Shown here piece by piece: positions 10,701-20,465 of a stretch of 64,000 nt of DNA. The notes under the pieces were generated by a model. The model ran no database searches. It was given only the letters and a program-made list of their open reading frames with translations, and was not told the origin of the DNA. How positions within the stretch are numbered: position 1 is the stretch's first letter; every line of letters begins with the position of its first letter. The position numbers were made by a program, and so were the translations under genes. The stretch lies in NCBI GenBank assembly GCA_963835555.1, contig CAWIGC010000039.1:434001-498000 (forward strand), in the 5' to 3' direction. The DNA is from Sulfopaludibacter sp963835555 (GTDB taxonomy: Bacteria > Acidobacteriota > Terriglobia > Bryobacterales > Bryobacteraceae).

Positions 10701-10844
10701 CTGCACATAGTTATTGGCGACGTCGGGATACGCCTCGATCGGCAGGTTCTCGAAGGAGATCGCACCCCACACGAAAAGCAGAATGGCGACGGCTACGATG
10801 AGAAGACGATTGCCCAGGGCGAAAGTGACAATTCCGCGGATCAT
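7701..10844 (-). CDS. RND efflux transporter, heavy-metal (CusA/CzcA) type, three frame breaks
   Basis: Inner-membrane proton-driven pump of the RND superfamily. With three extra bases removed (near 10499, 9559 and 9036) the product is about 1047 residues, the normal length. It begins with TM1 (LLIVAVAILLFVWG) and the FENLPIEAYPDV strand, and shows the HME-type acidic TM4 stretch DFGMVVDGAVVMVEN. The second half repeats the plan with a TM cluster near RLMIVLPITIIVIF and PTLYVWSAGE at the end. No CusB or CusC partner lies in the window, so the adaptor must be elsewhere or upstream genes have been lost. The gene is divergent from a response regulator across a repeat array that may control it. 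Confidence 0.9.
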
Positions 10845-10890
10845 TTGGGATCACTTCGACTGTACAGGGCCGGGAAAGCACCAGACCACT

Positions 10891-11035
10891 TATCTTTCAG
10901 TCGAAGCTGAATATCTTTGAGTTGAGCGCGAGATCCGATCGATAAGGCCGAGATTATCTTTTGGAACTTCGCCTATCTTTCAGCCCGCATCCCTATCTTT
11001 TGTCGGGATCGGGCTATCTTTCAGGCGAAGCCCTT
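10891..11035. repeat. array of six TATCTTT motifs at about 21-bp spacing
   Basis: TATCTTT occurs at 10891, 10912, 10955, 10974, 10994 and 11015, several as TATCTTTCAG followed by a GAAG-type word. Steps are 21, 43, 19, 20 and 21 bases; the double step hides a degenerate unit at about 10933. The array fills the gap between the divergent RND pump and response-regulator genes. Two-helical-turn spacing on one DNA face is the pattern of a repeated regulator-binding site. Confidence 0.7.
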
Positions 11036-11081
11036 GGCCCGCCCGGCTATCCGCCCTAACATTTGGGTGCAGCCGGAAATC

Positions 11082-11729
11082 ATGGAGCGCATTCGACTCA
11101 TCCTGATTGACGATCACGTCCTGTTTCGCGAAAGCCTGGGCCGCCTGTTTGCGTCTGAAGAGGGGATCGAGGTGGTGGGCCAGTGCTCCCGCGCCGTCGA
11201 CGCGCTCGATATCCTCCAGCACAACCCGGTGGACCTGATGCTGCTGGATTTCAATCTGGGCACAGAGCGCGGAACCGATCTCATGGCGGCGGTGCGAAAG
11301 GCCGGCTTCGCGGGCAGAATCCTGATGGTCACGGCAGTCATGGACGCGCCGGAGATTTTGAGGGCGCTGCAACTCGGAGCATCCGGCGTATTCCTTAAAC
11401 ACAGCCCGCCCAGCGCACTGACCAAGGCAATTCACGCAGTGGCAGCCGGTGAAGTCTGGCTGGACCGGGGCGTGATCCAACTCCTCGCCGAACAGATACC
11501 GGCTCCGGCCTATGAAGCGTTCGGGATGCCGTTGACCGAGCACGAAGAGATGGTGCTCCACGGAGTGCTGGAGGGCAGCACCAACCGCAAGATCGCCGAA
11601 GAGCTGGGCGGGTCCGAAGGGTCGGTCAAAGCCGCCATCCAGCAACTGTTCCGGAAGACCGGCGTGCGCACCCGCAGTCAGTTGGTGCGGGTCGCGCTGG
11701 AAGGGCGCATTCCGGCCAGGCAGAAGTAG
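11082..11729 (+). CDS. LuxR/NarL-type response regulator
   Basis: Two-domain transcription factor. The receiver domain has the acidic pair D10-D11, the phospho-acceptor D56 (LMLLD) and the switch region VTAVMD; the C-terminal helix-turn-helix lies at about residues 150-205 (LTEHEEMVLHGVLEGSTNRKIA, split here by motif). I choose ATG 11082 (MERIRL) over an upstream start at 11034 because the receiver fold begins there. No histidine kinase is adjacent. The divergent RND gene and the TATCTTT array between them suggest it controls the pump and itself. Confidence 0.9.
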   Translation: MERIRLILIDDHVLFRESLGRLFASEEGIEVVGQCSRAVDALDILQHNPVDLMLLDFNLGTERGTDLMAAVRKAGFAGRILMVTAVMDAPEILRALQLGASGVFLKHSPPSALTKAIHAVAAGEVWLDRGVIQLLAEQIPAPAYEAFGMPLTEHEEMVLHGVLEGSTNRKIAEELGGSEGSVKAAIQQLFRKTGVRTRSQLVRVALEGRIPARQK

Positions 11730-11793
11730 CCCGCGCGGCTCCCTTGGTCCGGCACTGGCGGTGCTTTCGTGTGCAACAATGGGAAGAATCTCT

Positions 11794-13256
11794 ATGATTC
11801 AAGACAGTACTCACCGAGGGCCTCACTTTCGACGATGTTCTGCTCGAACCGGCCCGCAGCGAAGTGCTCCCGGCCGAAGCCGATACCCGAACCTGCCTGA
11901 CCCGGCAGATCGGCTTGAATATCCCGATCGTCTCCGCCGCCATGGATACCGTGACGGAATCGCACCTGGCCATCGCGCTGGCGCAGCAGGGCGGCATCGG
12001 CATCATCCACCGCAACATGTCCGATCGAGCGGCAGGCGGAAGAAGTGGACCGCGTGAAGCGCAGTGAGAGCGGCATGATCGTGGACCCCATCACCATCGG
12101 CCCGGACGCAGCCCATCGCCGCCGCGCAGGCGCTGATGACAGCGCTACCGCATCTCCGGCGTGCCCGTCACCAAGGGCGGCAAGCTGGTGGGCATCCTCA
12201 CCAATCGCGACCTGCGCTTCGAGAACCGCTTCGACCTGCCCATCTCCGAGGTGATGACCAAGGAGAACCTGGTCACCGTGCCGGTGGGCACCACGCTGGA
12301 ACAGGCCGAAGCCATCCTGCACAAGCACCGCGTGGAAAAACTGCTGGTGGTGGACGATCAGTTCAGCCTCAAGGGCCTGATCACCGTCAAGGACATCCAG
12401 AAGAAGCTGAAGTACCCGAACGCGGCCAAGGACAGCCAGGGGCGGCTGCGCGTGGGCGCGGCCATCGGCGCCACCGGCGATTTTCTGGAGCGCGCGCAGG
12501 AACTGGTGGCGCGCAAGGTGGACGTGCTGGCCATCGATACCGCGCACGGCCACAGCGCGCGCGTGATGGCCGCCGTGAAGACCATCAAGAGCAAGCTGCC
12601 GGACGTGCAGCTGATCGCCGGCAACGTGGCCACCTACGAAGGCGCGCGGGAGCTGATCTCGCTGGGCGTGGACGGCATCAAGGTGGGCATCGGCCCCGGC
12701 TCCATCTGCACCACGCGCGTGGTCTCCGGCGCCGGCGTGCCGCAGATCACGGCCATTTCGCGAATGCGCGCGGGCCACCCGCGAAGGCGGCGTGCCGCTG
12801 ATCGCCGATGGCGGCATCAAGTATCTCCGGCGACATCACCAAGGCGATCGCGGCGGGCGCCGATACCGTGATGATCGGCAGCCTGCTGGCCGGCACCGAC
12901 GAAAGCCCGGGCGAGACCATCCTCTACCAGGGCCGCACCTTCAAGACCTATCGCGGCATGGGCTCGATGGGCGCCATGGCGCAGGGCAGCAGCCGACCGC
13001 TACGCGCAGGATCCCAACGCCAAGCTGGTGCCGGAAGGCATCGAAGGCCGCGTGGCCGCCAAGGGCCCGCTGTCCGACCTGGTCTACCAGCTGGTGGGCG
13101 GACTGCGCTGCGGCATGGGCTACTGCGGCGCGCGCGACATCCGCGAACTGCAGCGAGAAGGCGCGCTTCCTGCGCGTCTCGCCGGCCGGCCTGCGCGAAA
13201 GCCACGTGCACGACGTGATCATCACCAAGGAAGCGCCGAACTACCGGGTGGAGTAA
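11794..13256 (+). CDS. guaB: IMP dehydrogenase, eight frame breaks
   Basis: Oxidises IMP to XMP in guanine nucleotide synthesis. Reading through all three frames restores the whole enzyme: the LTFDDVLLEP start, the AAMDTVTE loop, two CBS domains (GGKLVGILTNRDLRF near 12180-12235; VEKLLVVDDQF near 12335), the catalytic loop GIGPGSICTTR near 12690 and the flap region MGSMGAM near 12960, ending in APNYRVE. Extra bases are inferred near 11806, 12023, 12111, 12139, 12764, 12825, 12994 and 13154. The restored length (about 484 aa) is normal, and the gene is essential in most bacteria, so the breaks are best explained as sequence error. It overlaps the convergent DUF2252 gene by 16 bases. Confidence 0.9.
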
Positions 13257-14308
13257 TCCTGGAAATCGGCCAGGACGGCTTTTTCCATGCGGCGCGCGGC
13301 GCTAAGCAGCCAGCCGCGCGGCCGCTTCTTCAGGTCGCGCCAGAACGTCCGCGGCTTGACGCTGCCCAGGTGGATATTGGCCGTTTCCCAGCCCATGGCG
13401 TGCAGCAGCCGGATTTCGTCGCGCTCCTTGGGCAGCGCGGAAAGCTCGATGCGCGAGCAATCGGGCGCCAGGCGCCGCACGATCCAGCGCTTCTGCAAGC
13501 GCACGAACGGATCGCGGCAGCGCACCGCGCAGTCCAGGATCTCCTGGTAGAGAATGGGCGCCGTGCCCTTGCCCTGTCTCCGCCCAGACACAGGCCGAGG
13601 GGGCCAGCGCTTTGGCTTCGCGGGCAATCGATCCGCCGCGCCATTCGGCCAGCGCCACGTAGCGCTGCCGTCCCAGGCTGCCCAGGCCCGCCACGCGGTG
13701 CGCCACGCGCCAGTGCAGGCCGCGCTCCGGCATCATGCGGGCGAATCGCCTTCAGAGCGCCGGCGGGCGGCTCCTCTTGCACTTCTTGCAGCGCGTGCAG
13801 CTTCTCCCAGATAGGCTTCCGGCTCGTGCAGGCGCGCGGTCGCCATGTCGCGCAGCGCGGTGTGGTGCTCGGCCAGGGCGAACGGACGCCCGCCGGCCTC
13901 CAGCGCTTCCCGGTAGCCTTTCAGGATGGCCGCAATCGCCCGCCTTCGGGTCGCAGGCCATGCTGCGCCAGCAGCGCGCTGGTGGCCAGGCGGACCAGGT
14001 CGTTGGTGTACGGCATCCGCCAGGCTTCGTCGAAATCGTTGATGCCCCAGATCAGGCGGCCTTCGATATCGCGCCAGGTTCCGAAGTTCTCCACGTGCAG
14101 ATCGCCCACGGCCAGCACCCCGGGCGCTGCCGCGGCTTCCGGGCAGACGTCCGCCCAGATCTGCGCCCAGCGGTAATAGGTGGCGCGCAGAAACGGAAAC
14201 GGCCCGGTACGCATCTGCTCGTGCTTGAAGTGGAGATCCTTCTCGACGATCTTCAAGTGCCGTCCCAGCCAGGCTTCGTAGCGCTCCGTGGCTTTCGCCG
14301 ATTTTCAT
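13241..14308 (-). CDS. DUF2252 family protein, six frame breaks
   Basis: Kinase-fold protein of unknown function. Starting at ATG 14308 and removing extra bases near 14290, 13953, 13931, 13801, 13737 and 13568 gives a continuous product of about 350 residues. Landmarks are FKHEQMRTGPFPFLRATYYR, the VGDLHVENFGTW motif, NDFDEAW, and the C-terminal ILYQEILDCAVRCRDPF and WRDLKKRPRGWL. VGDLHVENFG resembles the catalytic HxDxxxxN loop of aminoglycoside-kinase-like folds. The start lies inside the end of sixA, suggesting coupling. Possible role in polyphosphate or phosphate handling is only from neighbours (sixA, ppx, CHAD). Confidence 0.8.
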
Positions 14309-14792
14309 TCCAGGCCACCGCCGGAGCCAGCATCCACTTCAGCACGCCGTGCGGCTGCGCGGTGCCGACGCGGTCGCAATCCACGCGCACCAGCGCCGCT
14401 TTCTTCATATCGACAATCAGCGCGGGACTGTCGAGCAGAAACGCGGCCAGCGAACTCATCAGCGGCTCGTGGCTGGCCAGCAGGATGGCGCTCTCGTCTT
14501 TGTGCTCCCGGATTTCCTCCCAGGTGTCGAAGGGAGAGGCGTCGGGGGCCAGGGCGCGAGTGCGCAGGATTCTTCCCTTGTATCCCAGGACATCGGCCGC
14601 CACGTCGGCCGTCTCGAGAGCGCGTTTATACGGACTGGAAAGTATCAGGCTGGGCGATACATCGGCGGCCCTGGCGCGCTTCAGAACGCGGCGCAGCTTC
14701 TCTTTTCCCTCGTTCGTCAGAGCCCGTTCGGAATCGGAATGGCCGGGTGCAGCATCTTCGGCAATGCCATGTCGTAAGAGATAAATCTGCAT
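14253..14792 (-). CDS. sixA: SixA-type phosphohistidine phosphatase
   Basis: Histidine phosphatase superfamily member. The N-terminus MQIYLLRHGIAED carries the RHG catalytic motif (His 8), and LASHEPLMSSL supplies the second catalytic His. About 160 residues match the family; the last 25 (after APAVAW) look unlike it and overlap the DUF2252 start, so the true stop may be earlier, masked by a base error. SixA acts on phosphohistidine in phosphorelay or phosphotransfer proteins, and SixA homologues often sit beside Ppx and CHAD genes, as here. Confidence 0.88.
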   Translation of the reverse strand: MQIYLLRHGIAEDAAPGHSDSERALTNEGKEKLRRVLKRARAADVSPSLILSSPYKRALETADVAADVLGYKGRILRTRALAPDASPFDTWEEIREHKDESAILLASHEPLMSSLAAFLLDSPALIVDMKKAALVRVDCDRVGTAQPHGVLKWMLAPAVAWNENRRKPRSATKPGWDGT

Positions 14793-14968
14793 CTACACGC
14801 CATCATACAGTGAGTGCCCTTTCCCTTGTGCTTCGACAGGTGATCTGTTATGCTCCCTGTAGAAGTGAAAAGGGAAGCGGAGCGGACTACCGCCGGCACT
14901 CCTCCTGCGGGTTCCAGCCCGCTCTACCAGGCGTCGCCACGGTGCGAGGCTCAGCTTGAGGAGTGGTC

Positions 14969-17615
14969 ATGCTCAACGGTTTGTTTTTTCGTCTTCGTTC
15001 CCTCTTCCGGTCGCAAACCGTGGAATCCGAAACGGAAGCCGAACTGCGATTCCACCGCGAACACCAGATCGAGAAGTACCTGCGGACCGGAATGACCCGC
15101 GACGAGGCCCTCCGGCAGGCGCGGCTGGATTTCGGGGGCCTCCCTCAGATCCGGGAGGAGTGCCGCGACGCGCGCGGTGTGTCTTTTTTTGAATCGATTG
15201 TCCAGGACTTGCGGTATGGCTGGCGGACCCTGCTGAAGTCGCCCGCCTTCGCCGCGGCGGCCCTGTTCACACTGGCATTGGGAATCGGCGCGAACACCGC
15301 AATATTCTCCGTCGTCTACGGCATTCTGCTGCGGCCCTTGCCTTTCCGCGATGCCTCCGGCCTGGTCCTCCTCAACGAGACCACGCCGCGCGTCGGCATA
15401 GTGAGCGTCTCTTATCCGAATTTTCTGGATTGGCGCGCGCAGAGCCGCGCTTTTTCGGAAATGGCGGCCGTCGTCACCGTCGAGTTTAATATGAGCGGCA
15501 CGGCGCAACCCGAGAACATCGGCGGCCTGGCCGTTTCGCCGGACTTTCTGCCCATGATGGGGATACGGCCCGTCATCGGCCGCGGCTTCTCACCCGGCGA
15601 GGAAAAGGCCGGCGCGGCTCCGGTTCTGCTCCTGAGCTACGCCCTCTGGCAGTCGCATTTCGGCGGCGCTCCGGACGCGATTGGGCAAACCATCCGCCTG
15701 AACCGCCGGACCTTCACCATCATCGGCGTGCTGCCGCCCGGGTTTCGTTGGGTGGACCGGTGCGACGTCCTGGAGCCTGCCGGCGTTTGGGCCACCAACA
15801 ACCAGAACATCGCCGTCCGCGGAGATCGCGGTGACCTGGCGGTGGTGGGCCGGCTTGCGCCGGGCGTGAAAATCGAGAGCGCCCGCGCGGAAATGGAGGG
15901 CATCGCCTCACGCCTTGCCAGCGCGTATCCGGAATCGAACTACCAGTTCGGCGTCAACCTGCAGCCGCTGCGCGACCGCTTCTCCGGTGACATGCGCCCG
16001 GCCGTGCTGGTGCTCCTGGGAGCTGCGGTGTTCGTGCTCCTGGTGGCCTGCGCCAACGTCGCCAATCTGTTCCTCATGCGGGGCGCCGTACGGGCCCGGG
16101 AAATGGCGTTGCGCCTCGCCATCGGGGCGAGCCGCGGCCGGATTGTCCGCCAGGTCCTGACGGAGAGTTTTCTGGTGGCCCTGCTGGGCGGCGTGGCCGG
16201 AGTGGGTCTCGCCATGGCCGGAATTCACGCCATCGCGCAATTCACTCCGCCGGAGACTCTCGCCGGCGCGAGCATCGATATGAATCGCACCGTCCTGCTG
16301 TTTTCGGCCGCTCTCGTCGTCCTCTCCATGTTTGTCTTCGGGTTGGCCCCCGCGCTGCATTCCACCGGGGGCGACATTCACTCCGGCTTGAAACAGGGAG
16401 GCAAGGCAACTACTTCCGGCGCGCGCAGTCGTCTGCGCAGTTTGCTGGCCGCTACCGAAGTAGCCCTGGCCCTGGTCCTCCTGGTGGGCGCCGGGCTGAT
16501 GATGAAGAGTCTCTACCGTCTGCTTGCGGTGGACCCCGGCATCCGGGCCGAGCATGTCCTCAAGCTGGAGATGAGCCTCCGGACCGCGCAGTACGAGAAG
16601 GATCAGGCCGTGCTCAATTTTTGGCAGCAGGCGCTGGACAAGGTTCGTACCTTGCCGGGCGTCGAATCCGCGGCCGTCGGCACGGCCATTCCCCTCACCG
16701 ACGACCATTCGCGAAGCGACATCACCGTGGAGGGAATGCCCTTGGCGAAGCCCGGAAACGCCCCACATCCGGACGAGCACACCGTCAGCCCGGACTATGA
16801 GAAAACCCTCGGTGTCCGCCTCTTGCGCGGCCGTGGATTCACGGACGACGGATCGCGAGAACGCTCCCCTTGTGGCCATGGTCAATGCCACCTTCGCGCA
16901 GCACCTCTTCCCCGGCGCCGATCCCATCGGCAAACGGTTCGCGTTTGGCCGCATGGGGCCCGCCGGCGGCCACAACTGGATCGCCATTGTGGGCGTGCTG
17001 GCGGATACGAAAATGTACGGCCTCGCCAATCCTGCGCGCCTCGAAGTGTATCTGCCGTTCCGCCAGGCGCCCTCCAACGAGATGACGCTGCTGGTGAAGT
17101 CGCGCCAGGAACTTGCCGCATTGGTTGCGCCCGTTCGCGCTGTCATCGCCTCCATCGATAAGGAGCAGCCCGTCTTCGGAATCGCTACCATGCAGGACGT
17201 AGTCAACAGTTCTACTTCCATGCGGCGCGTCACCCTGATCCTGCTCGAGGTCTTCAGCGGTCTGGCGCTGCTGCTGGCCTCCATCGGCATCTACGGCGTC
17301 GTTTCCTACTCGGTGGCGCAACGGGCCCGCGAGATCGGCGTTCGGGTGGCGCTGGGAGCCCGTCGCGGCGATGTGCTCCGGCTGGTGCTGGCGCACGGCG
17401 GCAGGATCTCGGCTGCCGGTCTTGTAATCGGCGGTGCAGCGTCTCTTGGGTTGACCCGTTTAATTGCGAAGCTGCTGTACTCGGTGAGCGCCATCGATCC
17501 GGCGACCTTGGCAGCCGCCTCCTTCGTGCTCGCGCTCGTTTCCATGCTCGCGTGCTATATTCCGGCCCGGCGGGCCCTGAAAGTGGATCCGCTGGTTGCT
17601 CTCCGGCATGAGTGA
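14969..17615 (+). CDS. large orphan MacB-type ABC permease (acidobacterial duplicated type), one frame break
   Basis: Membrane protein of about 880 residues with two MacB/FtsX-like halves but no ATPase gene beside it. The N-terminal ~60 residues are a soluble helical segment (ESETEAELRFHRE, LRQARLDFGG) typical of this family. Hydrophobic segments follow at about residue 85 (AAALFTLALGIGANTAIFS), three near residues 345-460, and the C-terminal FtsX domain (LLLASIGIYGVVSYSVAQRAREIGVRVALGAR). An extra base near 16847 breaks it; removing it joins RGFTDTDRENAPLV. ATG 14969 has GAGGAG upstream. A homologue lies at 29064-31700. Confidence 0.9.
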
Positions 17616-17666
17616 AAGTCGCGCGCCCTCTTGCGACGAAGCGTTAGGCCAGAAAGCGGTAAGTCA

Positions 17667-17688
17667 TAAGCTGTAAGCTGTTAGCTTA
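17667..17688. repeat. TAAGCTG tandem repeat with inverted end, abutting the ppx start
   Basis: Two head-to-tail copies of TAAGCTG (17667, 17674) are followed by TTAGCTTA, so TAAGCT and AGCTTA also form an inverted pair. The repeat occupies the place where the ribosome-binding site of the next gene should be. Confidence 0.6.
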
Positions 17689-19224
17689 ATGGCCCGATAC
17701 GCGGCAATCGACATTGGCAGCAACTCCGTCCGCATGGAAGCGGCGGAAGTTCTCCCGGGACAGCCCACCCGGATTCTGGCCTCCGACCGCGAAGTAACCC
17801 GCCTGGGAGAGAGCGTGTTCCGCGGCGGCGCCGTCAGCGAAGAAGCCTTAAAGAATACCTGCGCGGTGCTGGCCCGCATGTCGGAGTTGTATCACCGCCT
17901 GGACGTGGTGGGGGTGCGCGCGGTGGCCACCAGCGCGATTCGCGACACGCGCAACCAGAAGGAGTTTCTGGCGCGGGCGTCGGAGGCCATCTCGGCCCCC
18001 GTGGAGATCATCTCGGGGCGCGAGGAAGCCCGCCTGATCCATCTGGGCGTAGAGAGCAGTTGGCCGCAAACCGGCAAACGGGTCATCATCATCGATATCG
18101 GCGGCGGCAGCGCGGAGATCATTGCCGCCGAAGACGGCCACCTTCGCGAGGCTCACTCCAAGCCTCTGGGCGCCGTCCGCCTGCGCGAGAGCTTTCTCAA
18201 AGACGAGCCCCCCGCGGCGCGCCAACTGCACCAGATGCACGAGTACATTCAGGAGAAACTCTGGAGCGCCGTACGGCGTCTGGGCCACACCGGATGGGAC
18301 CGTGCCATTGCCACCTCGGCCAGCGCTTCAGCCGTCGCCAGCGCCGTGGCGCGCGTGCCCCGCTCCAAGCGCGACGATATCGACCGCCTCCGCGTGACCA
18401 CCGCGCAAGTGCGCAGTCTTTACCAGAAACTGGTGGAACTGAACCTGGCGGGGCGGCGTAAAATCACGGGCATTGGCCCGCGGCGTGCTGAGATCATCGT
18501 GCCTGGAATCGCCGTGCTGCTGGATTTTCTTCAGGAATTTCATCTACCCGCGATCTATTACTCGCGAGCCGGTGTGCGCGACGGCATCATTGCGGACCTG
18601 GCCGCGCGCAATGTCGGCGCGGAACTCTCACGCCTGAGCCGCGACCAGCGCCGTGAAGTGGAAGACATGGGACGCCGCTATGGAGTCTCGCTCGAACGGG
18701 CGCGCCGCGTGGCCAATATCGCCTCCCAGATCTTCACCGCGCTCCAGCCCTTGCACCAGTTGCCGCCGGCATCCGGCAAACTGCTGGAGGCGGCCGCTTA
18801 CCTGCTCGATGTGGGCCACTATGTCAGCAGCGTGGGCCACCACAAGCATTCGTACTACGTTGTATCCAACTCCGATATGCCCGGCTTCACCGAGAGCGAG
18901 CGCCTCATGATTGCCGCCCTGTGCCGCTATCACCGCAAGTCCCTGCCGAGCCCGATGCACAATGCGTTTCAGTCGCTGACGCCGGAAGAGAAGCGGACGT
19001 TGACCCTGCTGATTCCGCTGCTCCGCCTGGCCGATAATCTGGAGCGCAGTCATGAACAGCGCATTCAATCTGTGGATTGCCGCCTCAACGGCAACGGGGA
19101 AGTGATGCTGCAGGTGCAGTCCAGCGGTAATATCGATTTGGAGCAATGGGCCGCGGAACGGGCCGCCGATGTGTTCCGCGAGATCTACAACCGCCCCGTA
19201 ACAGTCACCAAAGCGCGCGCCTGA
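17689..19224 (+). CDS. Ppx/GppA phosphatase with C-terminal HD domain
   Basis: Exopolyphosphatase or guanosine-pentaphosphate phosphatase. The actin-like ASKHA fold shows phosphate loop DIGSNSVRME at residue 7 and the second loop DIGGGSAEI near residue 130; EAISAPVEIISGREEARLI is the usual motif between them. From about residue 320 an HD-type helical domain follows (VGHYVSSVGHHKHSYY, IAALCRYHRK). Length, 511 aa, matches the long Ppx class. ATG 17689 has no Shine-Dalgarno sequence. The CHAD gene begins two bases after the stop, so the two are one operon. Confidence 0.93.
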   Translation: MARYAAIDIGSNSVRMEAAEVLPGQPTRILASDREVTRLGESVFRGGAVSEEALKNTCAVLARMSELYHRLDVVGVRAVATSAIRDTRNQKEFLARASEAISAPVEIISGREEARLIHLGVESSWPQTGKRVIIIDIGGGSAEIIAAEDGHLREAHSKPLGAVRLRESFLKDEPPAARQLHQMHEYIQEKLWSAVRRLGHTGWDRAIATSASASAVASAVARVPRSKRDDIDRLRVTTAQVRSLYQKLVELNLAGRRKITGIGPRRAEIIVPGIAVLLDFLQEFHLPAIYYSRAGVRDGIIADLAARNVGAELSRLSRDQRREVEDMGRRYGVSLERARRVANIASQIFTALQPLHQLPPASGKLLEAAAYLLDVGHYVSSVGHHKHSYYVVSNSDMPGFTESERLMIAALCRYHRKSLPSPMHNAFQSLTPEEKRTLTLLIPLLRLADNLERSHEQRIQSVDCRLNGNGEVMLQVQSSGNIDLEQWAAERAADVFREIYNRPVTVTKARA

Positions 19225-19225
19225 T

Positions 19226-20077
19226 ATGCGGAAATACGCCCACCAGCAGACCGCAGCGCTCCTGCGAACCTTTGCCCGGCGTCTTTCCTTAGCGGCGGAG
19301 ACCGGCGATGCCGATACCATCCACGATCTGCGCGTCTCCATCCGCCGCCTCAGCCGCGGTCTCCGCATCTTCGCGCCGTACTATCCGGACCGGGCCTGGA
19401 AGGGCATTCGGGCGCAACTGCGCCACGTGATGCAGTTGGCCGGCGCCGTCCGCGACCGCGACATCGCCATGGAATGCCTGGCCAAAGCGGGCGTTGGCGC
19501 GCAGGCGGCTATCGTTACCCGTCTGGACTCCGAAAGGCGCCAGGCCAACGACGAATTCCTGACCGAAATCCGCCGCTGGAAGAACCAGGCGGTGGCGCGC
19601 CAGTGGAGCAGCCAACTGACCGTTCCCGTTCCACCGAACGAACGCAGCACGGCGCGGGCGAACGCCGCACGTACGCTGCCGCAGTTGGCCGCCGGTTATT
19701 TCCGGCAGGTCCGCGCCCTGCTTGCCGGATCCCCTCACCCCAGAGAACTGCACCGGGCCCGCCTGGCTACCAAGCAATTTCGGTACACCCTGGAACTGTT
19801 TCGTCCCTGCTACGGCACCGGCCTCGAAACCCGTATCGCCGAACTTCGCAAGGTGCAGCAGTTATTGGGTGAGGTGAACGACAGTATGGCGTCGCGGGAT
19901 CTGCTATCCCAAGCCATGGACAAATCCCCCGAGCGCAAGAAGATCCGGCGGTTTCTCCGGGAACGGGCCGGGCACGATGCCGCATCCTTCCGAAAGGAAT
20001 GGGAGGAGCGCTTCGACTCCCCCGGGCGGGAGGACTGGTGGAAAACCTACCTCAAAAATATCCGCAAATCCACGTAA
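19226..20077 (+). CDS. CHAD domain protein
   Basis: Conserved histidine alpha-helical domain, known to bind polyphosphate. The 283 residues show the two helical repeats: TIHDLRVSIRRLSRGLRIF near residue 30 and ELHRARLATKQFRYTLELF near residue 170, each with the conserved His and basic face. There is no signal peptide or CYTH domain. It is two bases downstream of the Ppx/GppA gene, a pairing that supports a polyphosphate role for both. Confidence 0.92.
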   Translation: MRKYAHQQTAALLRTFARRLSLAAETGDADTIHDLRVSIRRLSRGLRIFAPYYPDRAWKGIRAQLRHVMQLAGAVRDRDIAMECLAKAGVGAQAAIVTRLDSERRQANDEFLTEIRRWKNQAVARQWSSQLTVPVPPNERSTARANAARTLPQLAAGYFRQVRALLAGSPHPRELHRARLATKQFRYTLELFRPCYGTGLETRIAELRKVQQLLGEVNDSMASRDLLSQAMDKSPERKKIRRFLRERAGHDAASFRKEWEERFDSPGREDWWKTYLKNIRKST

Positions 20078-20122
20078 CCAAATCGCCGGTCCGGAGTATT
20101 AGCAATGAAGGGACGTGGACAT

Positions 20123-20443
20123 ATGAAACTCGCAGCGATTGCCCTGCTGGCCCTGGCCCCCATACTCGCCGCCACCGATTGGTGGGATCAGGCCGACGCC
20201 AGACGCGCCCGGGCCGAAGCCGTCCGGGAACGGGCGGAAATCGCCCGTGAGATGCGGCAGGCGAGAAGAGAGACGCAGCGCGAAATGATGCGCACCCGCG
20301 TCGAGGTCCGCCGGGCTACTGACGATGCCCGCCGCCAAGCCAGGGAAACCGCCGATGAAGCGCGGCGCGAAGTCCGCCAGGCCATGGCAGATGTGGACCG
20401 CACCACGCGGGAGATGCGTTCGCGATACCATCATTTGTATTAG
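20123..20443 (+). CDS. small secreted charged coiled-coil protein
   Basis: Function unknown. ATG 20123 opens a signal peptide (MKLAAIALLALAPILAA). The mature part is about 85 residues of Arg/Glu/Ala-rich heptad-like helix (RAEAVRERAEIAREMRQARR) with no Cys, ending RYHHLY. It could be a periplasmic spacer or nucleic-acid-binding helix. No relative was recognised and the composition is low-complexity. Confidence 0.6.
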   Translation: MKLAAIALLALAPILAATDWWDQADARRARAEAVRERAEIAREMRQARRETQREMMRTRVEVRRATDDARRQARETADEARREVRQAMADVDRTTREMRSRYHHLY

Positions 20444-20465
20444 GAGAGAGGAGAACCTCACAGGA

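Noticed and set aside
10891..11035. A CRISPR array
   Set aside because: Units are about 21 bases with only a 7-10 base conserved word and no separate spacers; no cas gene nearby.
11794..13256. Programmed frameshifting in guaB
   Set aside because: Eight shifts in one essential enzyme, with no slippery sequence or stem common to the sites, and the same pattern in unrelated genes. Sequence error is simpler.
12000..14300. A foreign island because of the very high GC and broken frames
   Set aside because: Protein motifs and gene order are ordinary housekeeping (guaB); no integrase, tRNA or repeat borders were seen.
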